Below are positions 17,318 to 25,341 of a stretch of DNA of 64,000 bases, in pieces (the first letter of the stretch is position 1; every line of letters starts with the position of its first letter). The notes beneath the pieces are model-generated. The model did no database searches. It was not told the origin of the DNA and worked only from the letters and a program-made list of their open reading frames with translations. The position numbers and the translations under genes were made by a program. Source of the DNA: JAOUJD01 sp963726405 (lineage in GTDB: Bacteria; Pseudomonadota; Gammaproteobacteria; Burkholderiales; Burkholderiaceae_F); NCBI GenBank assembly GCA_963726405.1, contig CAVSCF010000001.1, positions 496,001 through 560,000 on the forward strand, given 5' to 3'.

Positions 17318-17596
17318 ATGTCCAGGGCTCCCATCGTTTCCGCCATCGTGGCCGCGGCCGTGACCGCGGCGACCTTCCTGCTCAATCCGTCGCCCGAGCA
17401 GCATCGCGCCCGCATCAGGGAAACCATCGCCGAGCGCAGTCCGCTGGCGGGAGCCCTGGGCATGGGGGCGCTCACGGCGTTCGCCTCCACGTATCACTCG
17501 CTGGGGGTGGCCTCGTACACCATCGTCAACGAACGCGTCGCTTCCGTGGGTGCGCTCGGCCTGGTGTACGTCCTGCAATCGTCGCCGCACAAGTGA
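17318..17596 (+). CDS. Hypothetical protein inside the SOS mutasome operon, opposite strand
   Basis: A 92-residue protein with an N-terminal hydrophobic segment (about 4-22), the motif NPSPEQHR, then a glycine/alanine-rich hydrophobic region (LAGALGMGALTAFAS) and a final hydrophobic stretch. I recognise similar small conserved proteins in related bacteria but know no function. It may be a small membrane or secreted protein. It lies antisense between imuA and imuB, convergent with imuA. Mutasome transcription from lexA would run across it. Confidence 0.65.
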   Translation: MSRAPIVSAIVAAAVTAATFLLNPSPEQHRARIRETIAERSPLAGALGMGALTAFASTYHSLGVASYTIVNERVASVGALGLVYVLQSSPHK

Positions 17597-17622
17597 TTCG
17601 CGCCGGTGGCAACCGGCGGCCA

Positions 17623-18414
17623 TCAGTGATCCAGCAGCGCCTGCAGCGACCGCGCGGCGAGCAGGGCGGTCTTCGACGCCGGTTGCACGTTCGGTGTGAT
17701 TTGTTCCGGCGCGACCTGCGCGGTGGCCCAGTGGGCGGGGTGCAGCGTCAGCGTCAGCGGTTCCAGCAAGGGGCGTCCACGCCGCTTCAGCACGGTGGCT
17801 TCGAGCGCGCGGCCGTCGCTGGCGAGTTGCAGACGCAGCGCGGCGGGCGAGGGCGCCGCTGCATGCCGCGTGGAACGCAGCACGAACGCGAGCGCGGCGT
17901 GGCGCTGTGCAAGCAGGTGCAGGCGACGCAGCGCCTTGAAGTCGCTGTCGGCGGTGCACGCAGGCGGCAGCCAGCCGATCACGGCCCCCAGGTGCTGCGC
18001 CCGCAGGGCCTGCTCGATGGCCCACAGGCCTTCGCGTGGCGTTGCGGGCTGCACGAAGACGGTTCGCGCCAGATCGACGCCGGCGGCAGCCAGGGCCGGT
18101 GCATAGGGCATCGCCTGCGCCTCGATGCTGCGCATGCCGTCGGGTGGCAGCACCCATACGGAGGAACGCTTCACCTCGGCGAGTTGCGCAAGTGCAGGCG
18201 CGAGCAGCGACAGTTCGCCGATGCCCGCCTGGTCGAGCAGAAGTTCGGTCAGTTGTCCCTGTGGCCATCCGCCGCCTGGCAGTTCGCGGTCGAGTTCGTC
18301 GAAACCGCTGGCCAGCACGGGCCCGGCCGTTTCATCGGCCGGACGTTCGTCGGCACGCCAGACCGGCGCGCCACCCGAGGAAAAAAGTGAAAACAGAGCC
18401 GTGGCCGCACGCAT
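17623..18414 (-). CDS. imuA: ImuA, SulA/RecA-like mutasome protein
   Basis: A 263-residue RecA-fold-like protein needed for SOS translesion synthesis with ImuB and DnaE2. The N-terminus has SGFDELDRELPGGGWPQGQLTEL, broken here as SGFDELDRELPGGG and WPQGQLTELL, characteristic of ImuA/SulA-like proteins, but no Walker A lysine is seen, as usual for ImuA. It lies 82 bases downstream of lexA on the same strand with no LexA box in between, so it is probably transcribed from the lexA promoter. Confidence 0.88.
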   Translation of the reverse strand: MRAATALFSLFSSGGAPVWRADERPADETAGPVLASGFDELDRELPGGGWPQGQLTELLLDQAGIGELSLLAPALAQLAEVKRSSVWVLPPDGMRSIEAQAMPYAPALAAAGVDLARTVFVQPATPREGLWAIEQALRAQHLGAVIGWLPPACTADSDFKALRRLHLLAQRHAALAFVLRSTRHAAAPSPAALRLQLASDGRALEATVLKRRGRPLLEPLTLTLHPAHWATAQVAPEQITPNVQPASKTALLAARSLQALLDH

Positions 18415-18496
18415 GTGCGTCCTCCTTGATACGAACGTTGGGTTGAGCCGGGCAGGAAGCCGAACTGCGCCGGCGGGGATTCAGGACCTCAGGACT

Positions 18497-19147
18497 TCAG
18501 ATCGAAGGTCGGATCACTCCGACGGCGATGCCCTCGATCGCGAACGGCTCGCGTTTCAGGTCGACGACGATCGGCGCGAAGTCCGGGTTCTCGGCGATCA
18601 GTTCGGCCCGCGCGCCTTTCATCTTCAGCCGCTTCACGGTGACGTCGTCACCGAGGCGGGCCACGACGATCTGCCCGGACTGCGCCTGCGCCTGCTTGTG
18701 CACCGCGAGCCAGTCGCCTTCAAGGATGCCGGCGTCGCGCATGCTGAGGCCGCGGACCTCGAGCAGGTAGTCGGCGCGCGGCTTGAACATGGCCGGATCG
18801 ACCGCCGGCGTGGCGAGCACGTTCTCCTGCGCGAGGAGCGGGCTGCCGGCCGCCACCTTGCCGATCAGCGGCAGCGTCATTTGCTGCGCGGCGGCCATCA
18901 GTTCGCGCACGCTGTCCTTCAGGCGGATGCCGCGCGAGGTGCCGGACACGAGTTCGAGCAGGCCTTTTTTCTGCAGCGCCTGCAGGTGCTGCTCGGCGGC
19001 GTTCAGCGAGCGGAAACCGAAGGCGCGCGCGATCTCGTCCCGGGTGGGCGGCGCGCCGCTTTCGGTCAGCGCATTGCGGATGAACTCGAGGATCTCCGAC
19101 TGGCGCGGCGTGAGCAGGGTGTGGGGCTGGATCGAAGGGGATGCCAT
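18497..19147 (-). CDS. lexA: LexA repressor
   Basis: SOS repressor of 216 residues. An N-terminal winged helix (LTPRQSEILEFIRN) recognises CTGT-N8-ACAG operators; the C-terminal S24 domain self-cleaves when RecA filaments form. The scissile Ala-Gly is A100-G101 in KVAAGSPL; catalytic Ser135 is in RGLSMRDAG and Lys172 in DVTVKRLK. All essential residues are present. A perfect LexA box lies 28 bases upstream of its ATG, so it is autoregulated and likely drives the imuA-imuB-dnaE2 genes. Confidence 0.97.
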   Translation of the reverse strand: MASPSIQPHTLLTPRQSEILEFIRNALTESGAPPTRDEIARAFGFRSLNAAEQHLQALQKKGLLELVSGTSRGIRLKDSVRELMAAAQQMTLPLIGKVAAGSPLLAQENVLATPAVDPAMFKPRADYLLEVRGLSMRDAGILEGDWLAVHKQAQAQSGQIVVARLGDDVTVKRLKMKGARAELIAENPDFAPIVVDLKREPFAIEGIAVGVIRPSI

Positions 19148-19172
19148 GCGAGCCTCTTGTGAGGAGCGTCGT

Positions 19173-19192
19173 TACTGTCAATGTATACAGTA
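19173..19192. promoter_or_regulatory. LexA operator (SOS box)
   Basis: TACTGT-N8-ACAGTA, with the core CTGTCAATGTATACAG at 19175-19190, matches the CTGT-N8-ACAG consensus exactly and is flanked by a further symmetric TA pair. It lies between lexA (minus) and the DUF488 gene (plus). Confidence 0.95.
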
Positions 19193-19279
19193 CTGGATGG
19201 AAAAGCAAGGGGGTTGCGCCTTCGGTCTACAGTTCTCTGGAGAGGGCTTTCTTCGATGACGCGGGAAAGGAGCGGAGCC

Positions 19280-19666
19280 ATGGGGATAAGCGTCGTTCAA
19301 CTGGGGGCCGAGCGGGCTGCCGGGGAGGGTCTTCGAATCGGTACCGTCCGGCGGCCGCCGCGTGGGGTACCGAAGAGCGAATTCGCCGCGCAGGACTGGT
19401 ACGACGTCTGGTTTCCGACGCTTGCCCCGAGCGCGGAGACGGTGAAGCTCGGCCATCAGGCCGAGACGCCCGCGCAATGGGCGGCGTTCAAGCGCAAGTA
19501 CCGCGCCGAGATGGCCGCGCCGGAAGCGGCCCATGTGCTCGACCTGCTGGCCCGGCTTTCGCACCAGACCAGTTTCTCGGTGGGCTGCTACTGCCCGGAC
19601 GAAGCGCACTGCCATCGCTCGGTGTTGCGGGAATTGCTCGCCAAACAGGGCGCGAAGTTCGACTGA
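19280..19666 (+). CDS. DUF488 family protein
   Basis: A 128-residue protein with the DUF488 hallmarks RIGTVRRPPRGVPK, DVWFPTLAPS and the cysteine-containing end VGCYCPDEAHCHR. Function of the family is unknown. AAAGGAGCGG precedes the ATG. It is divergent from lexA with the SOS box 88 bases upstream and is followed by an AlkB-like gene, so DNA-damage control is possible. The start was chosen at the ATG with a ribosome site; an upstream in-frame extension begins before the LexA box and is less likely. Confidence 0.75.
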   Translation: MGISVVQLGAERAAGEGLRIGTVRRPPRGVPKSEFAAQDWYDVWFPTLAPSAETVKLGHQAETPAQWAAFKRKYRAEMAAPEAAHVLDLLARLSHQTSFSVGCYCPDEAHCHRSVLRELLAKQGAKFD

Positions 19667-19699
19667 TCCGTCCGGTACGCAATCTGCTCACGGCGGTTG

Positions 19700-20308
19700 A
19701 TGACGACCGCCGAAGCCGGGCAGCAGGCTTTGTTCGAGGAAGCCCAGGCGGGGCCGCCGGGCCTGCGCTGCGAGGCCGACTTCATCGGCGCCGACGAGGA
19801 ACGCGGCCTGCTCGAAGTGATCCGCACCCTGCCGTTTGTCCAGGCCGAGTACCGCGGCTACACCGCGAAGCGGCGCATCGTGAGCTATGGCGCGGGCTGC
19901 GACTTCGACGCGAACGAACTGCGTCCCGCGCCGCCCGTGCCCGCGTTCCTGCATCCGCTGCGCAGCCGGGTGGAGCGGCATCTCGGTCTCGGCGAGGAGT
20001 TCGCGCATGCCCTGGTCACGGAATACCGGTCCGGAACGCCATTGGGATGGCATCGCGACGTGCCCGACTTCGCGGTGGTGGTCGGTGTCTCGCTCGGTAC
20101 GCCGTGTCGCATGCGGTTTCGCGCCTTTCCGCCGCGGCGGGGTCAGCCCGCGTACGTGCTCGAGATTGCACCGCGCTCGATGTACGTGCTGGCCGGCGAG
20201 GTGCGGTGGAAGCGGCAGCACGGGGTTCCGCCAACGCCCGGACTGCGCTACTCGATCACCTTCCGGACGCCGGCCGCGAGCGCCCGGAAACCGGCGTTTA
20301 CGACGTAG
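19700..20308 (+). CDS. AlkB-like 2-oxoglutarate/Fe(II) dioxygenase
   Basis: A 202-residue double-stranded beta-helix dioxygenase. The iron ligands are GWHRDVPD (H118, D120) and H174 in KRQHGVPP, and the 2-oxoglutarate-binding arginines follow in GLRYSITFRT. AlkB family members oxidatively remove alkyl groups from DNA or RNA bases. The gene follows DUF488 by 33 bases next to the lexA operator, supporting a repair role. An in-frame TTG one codon earlier (19697) is possible, but the ATG is preferred. True AlkB versus a relative with other nucleic-acid substrates cannot be told here. Confidence 0.85.
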   Translation: MTTAEAGQQALFEEAQAGPPGLRCEADFIGADEERGLLEVIRTLPFVQAEYRGYTAKRRIVSYGAGCDFDANELRPAPPVPAFLHPLRSRVERHLGLGEEFAHALVTEYRSGTPLGWHRDVPDFAVVVGVSLGTPCRMRFRAFPPRRGQPAYVLEIAPRSMYVLAGEVRWKRQHGVPPTPGLRYSITFRTPAASARKPAFTT

Positions 20309-20561
20309 CTCTTGTTGTTGTGCGAGAGAACCCCTGTGATAGACTGCCCGGCCATAAGAAGACGTCGGCGTGTGTTGTTGAATCGTCGCCACCGCCGTCA
20401 GGCATCGCCGGAAGCCGCCGCCCTCAGCGGATCTCGGATTCCGTAGCTCACGTTTCCCGGACCAGCGTCAACCACTGCCGAAGCAGGTTCACTGCGCCAT
20501 TGCGCGGCTTTCCGCCATGTCGGCCGTTGGGCGCCCACCGGAACACTCCACACTGGAGACG
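20309..20561. other. Intergenic region before scpB
   Basis: No gene seen. A weak promoter-like pair, TTGTTG near 20313 and TAGACT near 20341, could start scpB transcription. CACTGGAGACG gives scpB its ribosome site. Confidence 0.4.
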
Positions 20562-21314
20562 ATGAATACACAAGAGGCCAAGGTCGTCCTCGAGGCGGCC
20601 CTGCTGACATCCGAACAGCCGTTGTCGGTGTCCGAGTTGCGCCGGCTGTTCAACGACGAACTGAATGCGGACACGATCCGCGTGCTGCTCGACGAGTTGC
20701 GCACGGACTGGACGGGACGCGGCGTCGAACTGGCCGCGCTCGCCACCGGCTGGCGCTTCCAGAGCGCGGCGCTGATGCGCCCTTACCTCGAACGGCTGAA
20801 TCCGGAGCGCCCGCCGAAGTACTCGCGTGCGGTGCTCGAGACACTGGCCATCATCGCGTACCGCCAGCCCGTCACCCGCGGCGACATCGAGGAGATCCGC
20901 GGCGTCACCGTCTCGACCAATGTGATCAAGTCGCTCGAGGATCGCGGCTGGATCGAGGTCATCGGTCATCGCGAAGCGCCTGGCCGTCCCGCGTTGTTCG
21001 CGACGACCAAGGCCTTTCTCGACGACCTCGGCCTGCGTTCCCTCGAGGAACTGCCGACGCTCGAGGCCGGCGGACAGGTCCCCGCCGAGTTCGAACTGCA
21101 GTTTGCCGAGGCGGCGCGCGCCGCCGGGGACGCCGCAGTCGCGGACACGCCATCGAACACGACACCATCGGACTCCGATGTGAACGAACCCGCTCCTGCC
21201 GCCATCGAGGCGGACGGCGCGACGAACGAGGCAGCGGACGCCGAGCCCTCCGCTGACCCGGCTGCATCCACACCATCCCCCTCGGCCTCCACCTCTACCC
21301 AACCCTCGCCGTGA
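20562..21314 (+). CDS. scpB: Segregation and condensation protein B (ScpB)
   Basis: Kleisin-interacting winged-helix subunit of the SMC-ScpAB condensin, which organises and segregates the chromosome. The core (about 1-190) has KVVLEAALLTSEQPLS, ETLAIIAYRQPVTRGDIEEIRG and LEDRGWIEVIG, strong ScpB signatures. Residues beyond about 190 are an acidic, Ala/Pro/Ser-rich tail. ATG 20562 has CTGGAGACG upstream; an earlier in-frame ATG (20517) lacks one. scpA is not adjacent. The stop overlaps the rluB GTG by 4 bases. Confidence 0.93.
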   Translation: MNTQEAKVVLEAALLTSEQPLSVSELRRLFNDELNADTIRVLLDELRTDWTGRGVELAALATGWRFQSAALMRPYLERLNPERPPKYSRAVLETLAIIAYRQPVTRGDIEEIRGVTVSTNVIKSLEDRGWIEVIGHREAPGRPALFATTKAFLDDLGLRSLEELPTLEAGGQVPAEFELQFAEAARAAGDAAVADTPSNTTPSDSDVNEPAPAAIEADGATNEAADAEPSADPAASTPSPSASTSTQPSP

Positions 21315-22888
21315 CCATCGACTCCATCGCTACCGAAGACGAATCCCTCGAGCCCGCGCGTCCCGTGACCGTGACGCCGGCACCCGCTGAAAGCGATGAC
21401 ACCCCGGTCCGGGAAGCCGACGCGGTGTCCGAGGCAGGAAATGACGGTGGCGACGCCGGCGAGCCCCGCGAGGGAGACGACAAGCAGCGCGCCCGCGGTC
21501 CCCACGGACGACGCCGGCGCGGACGCGGCGGCCGTGCGGCAGAGCGCAGCACGAACCCCGGCGCGAGCGGCGAGGAACCGGCGGGCGGCAGCCCTGCGCA
21601 GGGAACCACCGTGCAGGTATTGCCGGACGGCGAAGACATCGACCCCGCGTCGATGGCGGATGCCGCCTTGTCGCGCGACCTGCTCGAACGCGGCCGCAAG
21701 GCGGTCAAGCAGGCGCAACTGGCGCAGTCCGAGAAGCTGCACAAGGTGCTCGCCGACGCCGGCATCGGATCGCGGCGCGACATGGAGGAACTCATCATCG
21801 CCGGCCGCGTGTCGGTCAACGGCGAACCGGCCCACATCGGCCAGCGTGTGCTGGCCACGGACCAGGTGCGGGTTAACGGCAAGCCGCTGGCGCGCAAACC
21901 GCCCGGCCGTCCCCCGCGCGTGCTGCTGTATCACAAGCCCGCCGGCGAGATCGTCACGCAGGACGATCCGGAGAAGCGCGCAACCGTCTTCGAGAGGCTG
22001 CCGAAAGTCTCGGGCGGCCGCTGGGTCGCGGTCGGCCGCCTGGACATCAATACCGAGGGATTGCTGATCTTCACGACGTCGGGCGAACTCGCCAATCGCC
22101 TGATGCATCCCCGCTACGAGGTCGAACGCGAGTACGCGGTCCGCATCCTCGGTGAGCTCACCGAGGAGCAGCGCCAGCGCCTGCTCGACGGCGTGCAACT
22201 GGAAGACGGCCCGGCGAAGTTCGCGAAGATCGAGGATGCCGGTGGCGAGGGCGCCAACCACTGGGTGCGCGTGATCATCAGCGAAGGGCGCAATCGCGAG
22301 GTGCGGCGAATCTTCGAAGCGGTCGGCCTCACGGTCAGCCGCCTGATCCGGATCCGCTTCGGAGCGATCCAGCTTCCGCGCAGCGTGGCGCGGGGGCGCT
22401 ACTACGAGCTGGCGCCCGAGTGGGTGCAGGCGTGGATCCACGACCTCGGTATCGCGGTCGAGGAAGTCCGGCAGCGCACCGGCGGGAGCCAGTCCAACCA
22501 GGGCAAGGGTCGCGGCAAGGGCCCGGGCAAGGGCGGCCAGGGCCGTCCGCATGGGCAGGGACGCGGACCCGGTCAGGGCTACGGCCAGGGCCAGGGGCAG
22601 GGGCAGGGACAGCCGCACGGTCCGATGGGCAGCGGTTACGCCCCGGGCACGGGTCCGATGAGTTCGGGAACCGGGATGCCCGCCTACGGGCCGGGGCAGG
22701 GACAGGGCCAGGGCCAGGGCCACGGGCAAGGCCAGCGCGGACGCGGCAAGCCGCAGGGCAACCGGCCGTCGAAGCAGCCCGACCCGATGACGAGCAGCGT
22801 GAACTACATCGCTGCCGGCCACGGGCTGCCGAACAACGGACGTCCGGCCCGGTTCAAACGAGGCAAGCCCAATCGCGGCGGCTTCTAG
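21311..22888 (+). CDS. rluB: 23S rRNA pseudouridine synthase RluB, with long low-complexity ends
   Basis: Converts a uridine in helix 89 of 23S rRNA (U2605 in E. coli) to pseudouridine. A charged N-terminal extension (1-130) precedes the S4 domain (about 140-190, KLHKVLADAGIGSRRDME). The catalytic aspartate D245 is in GRLDINTEGLL. From about residue 390 the protein is a Gly/Gln/Pro/Lys-rich tail with many GQGQ repeats, reaching 525 residues against roughly 290 in E. coli. The GTG start overlaps scpB (GTGA). Such tails are likely disordered and may bind RNA. Confidence 0.93.
   Translation: MTIDSIATEDESLEPARPVTVTPAPAESDDTPVREADAVSEAGNDGGDAGEPREGDDKQRARGPHGRRRRGRGGRAAERSTNPGASGEEPAGGSPAQGTTVQVLPDGEDIDPASMADAALSRDLLERGRKAVKQAQLAQSEKLHKVLADAGIGSRRDMEELIIAGRVSVNGEPAHIGQRVLATDQVRVNGKPLARKPPGRPPRVLLYHKPAGEIVTQDDPEKRATVFERLPKVSGGRWVAVGRLDINTEGLLIFTTSGELANRLMHPRYEVEREYAVRILGELTEEQRQRLLDGVQLEDGPAKFAKIEDAGGEGANHWVRVIISEGRNREVRRIFEAVGLTVSRLIRIRFGAIQLPRSVARGRYYELAPEWVQAWIHDLGIAVEEVRQRTGGSQSNQGKGRGKGPGKGGQGRPHGQGRGPGQGYGQGQGQGQGQPHGPMGSGYAPGTGPMSSGTGMPAYGPGQGQGQGQGHGQGQRGRGKPQGNRPSKQPDPMTSSVNYIAAGHGLPNNGRPARFKRGKPNRGGF
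22490..22765 (+). repeat. Degenerate CAGGGC-type repeats coding the RluB GQG tail
   Basis: Tandem degenerate hexamers of the form GGCCAG/GGGCAG encode runs of Gly-Gln. The densest runs are near 22580-22615 and 22695-22735. Confidence 0.75.
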
Positions 22889-22907
22889 GCAGATCCGCCC
22901 ATCTCGC

Positions 22908-22936
22908 TTGTTGGAGATCGGCTCCGCCCCTATAAT
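22908..22936 (+). promoter_or_regulatory. Sigma-70 promoter of the rimP-nusA-infB operon
   Basis: TTGTTG (22908-22913), a 17-base spacer and a perfect TATAAT (22931-22936). Start of transcription is expected near 22943, giving a leader of about 190 bases before rimP. This is the best promoter in the window. Confidence 0.8.
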
Positions 22937-22942
22937 GGCGGA

Positions 22943-23132
22943 TTACCGGGCGGGTCCGCTGGCCAGCGCAGTTGCGCGTCGGCACGCGGGCACCGGGTGC
23001 GCGGTTGAGCGTCAGTGGTGAGGCGCCGGCCCGCAAGCCTGTTGAAATTCAACGGATGGGCTCTCGGGCCCATTTTTTATTTCCGGCTTGCGCGAGAAGT
23101 CCTCGCCCCCGACGGTGCGGCGTGGAGCGGCG
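22943..23132 (+). promoter_or_regulatory. rimP leader with terminator-like hairpin
   Basis: The leader ends in a hairpin ATGGGC (23056-23061) / GCCCAT (23068-23073) followed by T6 (23073-23078), an intrinsic terminator inside the operon leader. GGCCCG at 23028-23033 is complementary to CGGGCC at 23065-23070 in the terminator, so an alternative pairing could prevent it. TTGAAATTCAA at 23042-23052 is a further small palindrome. Position and architecture resemble the reported rimP-leader attenuators; the effector is unknown. Confidence 0.6.
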
Positions 23133-23768
23133 ATGGCGGGTGTAGCGACGGACTTGTACGACACGATCGAGCGCACGGTCGAAGGGCTGGGCTATGAACT
23201 CGTCGACGTCGAGCGCCTGGCGGCCGGCCTGCTGCGGGTGACGCTCGACGCGCCCGCGGGCGTGAAGCTCGAGGACTGCGAGAAGGTGAGCCGGCAACTG
23301 AGCCATCTGTTCGCGGTCGAGGAAGTGGACTACGACCGGCTGGAGGTGTCTTCGCCAGGGCTCGACCGGCCGCTGAAGCGGGCACGGGATTTCGAGCGCT
23401 TCGTCGGATCGGAAGTGCAGGTGCAACTGGCCGAGGCGATACCGGCCGAGGGCGCGAGCGCGGGTCGCAAACGCCTGCGCGGCCGGCTGCTGGAGGTGAG
23501 CGGCGGCGTGGGGGCCGAGCGCGCGCGGGTCGAACTGACGCCCGATGAGCCGGCGCCGGCCAAACCGGGCCGCGGGCATGCGCCGGGCAAGGCGAAGAAG
23601 TCAGGCAAGGCAGGCAAGCAGGTGGAGCGGGTGGCGGCCGTCGTCGTCGAATTCGCCCTGACGAACGTTGTCAAGGCGAAGCTGGTGCCGGAAGTGAATT
23701 TCCGCGGCAGGGACGGCGCGGCGGGAGCGAATCCGCCCGGGGCGAATACAGGGAGCAAGAAGCAATGA
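23133..23768 (+). CDS. rimP: Ribosome maturation factor RimP
   Basis: A 211-residue factor for 30S subunit maturation. The N-terminal domain carries VEGLGYELVDVER and the middle DYDRLEVSSPGLDRPL, the strongest RimP motif. It is longer than the usual about 150 residues because of a Lys/Ala/Gly-rich insert near 150-185. The ATG at 23133 with GTGGAGCGG upstream fits family N-termini better than an in-frame TTG at 23088. The stop overlaps nusA (ATGA). Expression is probably controlled by the terminator in its leader. Confidence 0.93.
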   Translation: MAGVATDLYDTIERTVEGLGYELVDVERLAAGLLRVTLDAPAGVKLEDCEKVSRQLSHLFAVEEVDYDRLEVSSPGLDRPLKRARDFERFVGSEVQVQLAEAIPAEGASAGRKRLRGRLLEVSGGVGAERARVELTPDEPAPAKPGRGHAPGKAKKSGKAGKQVERVAAVVVEFALTNVVKAKLVPEVNFRGRDGAAGANPPGANTGSKKQ

Positions 23769-25261
23769 GCCGTGAAATTCTGCTGTTGGTCGATGCGCTC
23801 GCGCGCGAGAAGAACGTACCGAAGGACGTCGTGTTCGGCGCCCTCGAGTCGGCGCTGGCCACGGCCACCAAGAAGCTGTTCGCCGAGGAAGACGTCGACA
23901 TCCGGGTCTCGGTCGACCGCGAGACGGGCGAATACGACGCCTATCGGCGGTGGCAGGTCGTGCCCGACGAGGCGGGCCTGCAGGAGCCGGGCCACCAGGT
24001 CATCCTGTCCGACGCGCGCGACCAGATCGCCGACATCGAGATCGACGAGCACATCGAGGAACTGCTGCCACGCCAGGACCTCACCACCGGCCGGCGTTTC
24101 GCGCAGGACACGAAGCAGGTGATCCTGCAGAAGATCCGCGACGCCGAGCGCGAGCAGGTGCTGAACGACTTCCTGGCGCGCGGCGACATGATCGTCAGCG
24201 GCGCCATCAAGCGCATGGACAAGGGCGACGCGATCATCGAGATCGGCAAGGTCGAGGCGCGCCTGCCGCGCAGCGAAATGATCCCGAAGGAAAACCTGCG
24301 CATCGGCGATCGCGTGCGCGCCTTCGTGCAGAAGATCGACCGGCTCGCGCGGGGCCCGCAGGTCATCCTGTCGCGCACCTCGCCCGAATTCGTGATGAAG
24401 CTCTTCGAGTTCGAGGTGCCCGAGATCGAGCAGGGACTGCTGGTCATCAAGTCCGCGGCGCGCGATCCCGGCGTGCGCGCCAAGATCGCCGTATGGACCA
24501 ACGACCGCCGCATCGACCCGATCGGCACCTGCGTCGGCATGCGCGGCTCGCGCGTGCAGGCCGTGACGAACGAACTCGCGGGCGAGCGCGTCGACATCGT
24601 GCTGTGGTCCGACGATCCGGCCCAGTTCGTGATCGGCGCCCTGGCGCCGGCCAACGTCAGCTCGATCGTCGTCGACGAAGACAAGCACGCCATGGACGTT
24701 GTGGTCGACGAGGACAACCTCGCGATCGCCATCGGCCGCAGCGGCCAGAACGTGCGGCTCGCCTCCGAGCTCACCGGCTGGCAGATCAACATCATGACGG
24801 CCGAGGAATCCGCGCAGAAGCAGGAAGGCGAGCAGGCGAGCATCCGCGCCGGCTTCGTCGAGAAGCTGGACGTGGACGAAGAGGTCGCCAACATCCTCAT
24901 CGGCGAGGGCTTCTCGACGCTCGAGGAGATCGCCTACGTGCCCGTGAACGAACTGCTCGAGATCGAGGCGTTCGACGAGGACACGGTCGAGGAACTGCGC
25001 ACCCGTGCGCGCAATGCCCTGCTGACCGAGGCGATCAAGCGCGAGGAGAACCTGGAGCAGGCCGAGAAGGACCTGCTCGACCTCGACGGCATGGACACGG
25101 ACCTCGCGGCGAAGCTTGCCGAGAACTCGATCCGCACGCGGGACGACCTCGGCGAACTCGCGGTGGACGAGCTGACCGAGATGACCGGCATCGACGACGA
25201 GCGGGCGAAGACCCTGATCATGGCGGCGCGGGCCCATTGGTTCGCGGATGCCGAGCAGTGA
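23765..25261 (+). CDS. nusA: Transcription termination/antitermination factor NusA
   Basis: A 498-residue RNA-polymerase-associated factor controlling pausing, termination and antitermination. Domains in order: N-terminal RNAP-binding domain (about 1-130), S1 (about 135-200, GDMIVSGAIKRMDKGD), KH1 and KH2 (about 200-345, GTCVGMRGSRVQAVTNEL and IGRSGQNVRLASELTG), and two acidic helix-hairpin repeats at the C-terminus (about 365-498), as in proteobacterial NusA. ATG overlaps the rimP stop by 4 bases. Length is normal. Confidence 0.97.
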   Translation: MSREILLLVDALAREKNVPKDVVFGALESALATATKKLFAEEDVDIRVSVDRETGEYDAYRRWQVVPDEAGLQEPGHQVILSDARDQIADIEIDEHIEELLPRQDLTTGRRFAQDTKQVILQKIRDAEREQVLNDFLARGDMIVSGAIKRMDKGDAIIEIGKVEARLPRSEMIPKENLRIGDRVRAFVQKIDRLARGPQVILSRTSPEFVMKLFEFEVPEIEQGLLVIKSAARDPGVRAKIAVWTNDRRIDPIGTCVGMRGSRVQAVTNELAGERVDIVLWSDDPAQFVIGALAPANVSSIVVDEDKHAMDVVVDEDNLAIAIGRSGQNVRLASELTGWQINIMTAEESAQKQEGEQASIRAGFVEKLDVDEEVANILIGEGFSTLEEIAYVPVNELLEIEAFDEDTVEELRTRARNALLTEAIKREENLEQAEKDLLDLDGMDTDLAAKLAENSIRTRDDLGELAVDELTEMTGIDDERAKTLIMAARAHWFADAEQ

Positions 25262-25341
25262 GTTCGCTGCAGGCGTGAACGGATGGATGGCTTGAAGCAG
25301 CGCCGGTGACGGCGCGGGAAACAGCAGGAACAAGGAACCCT

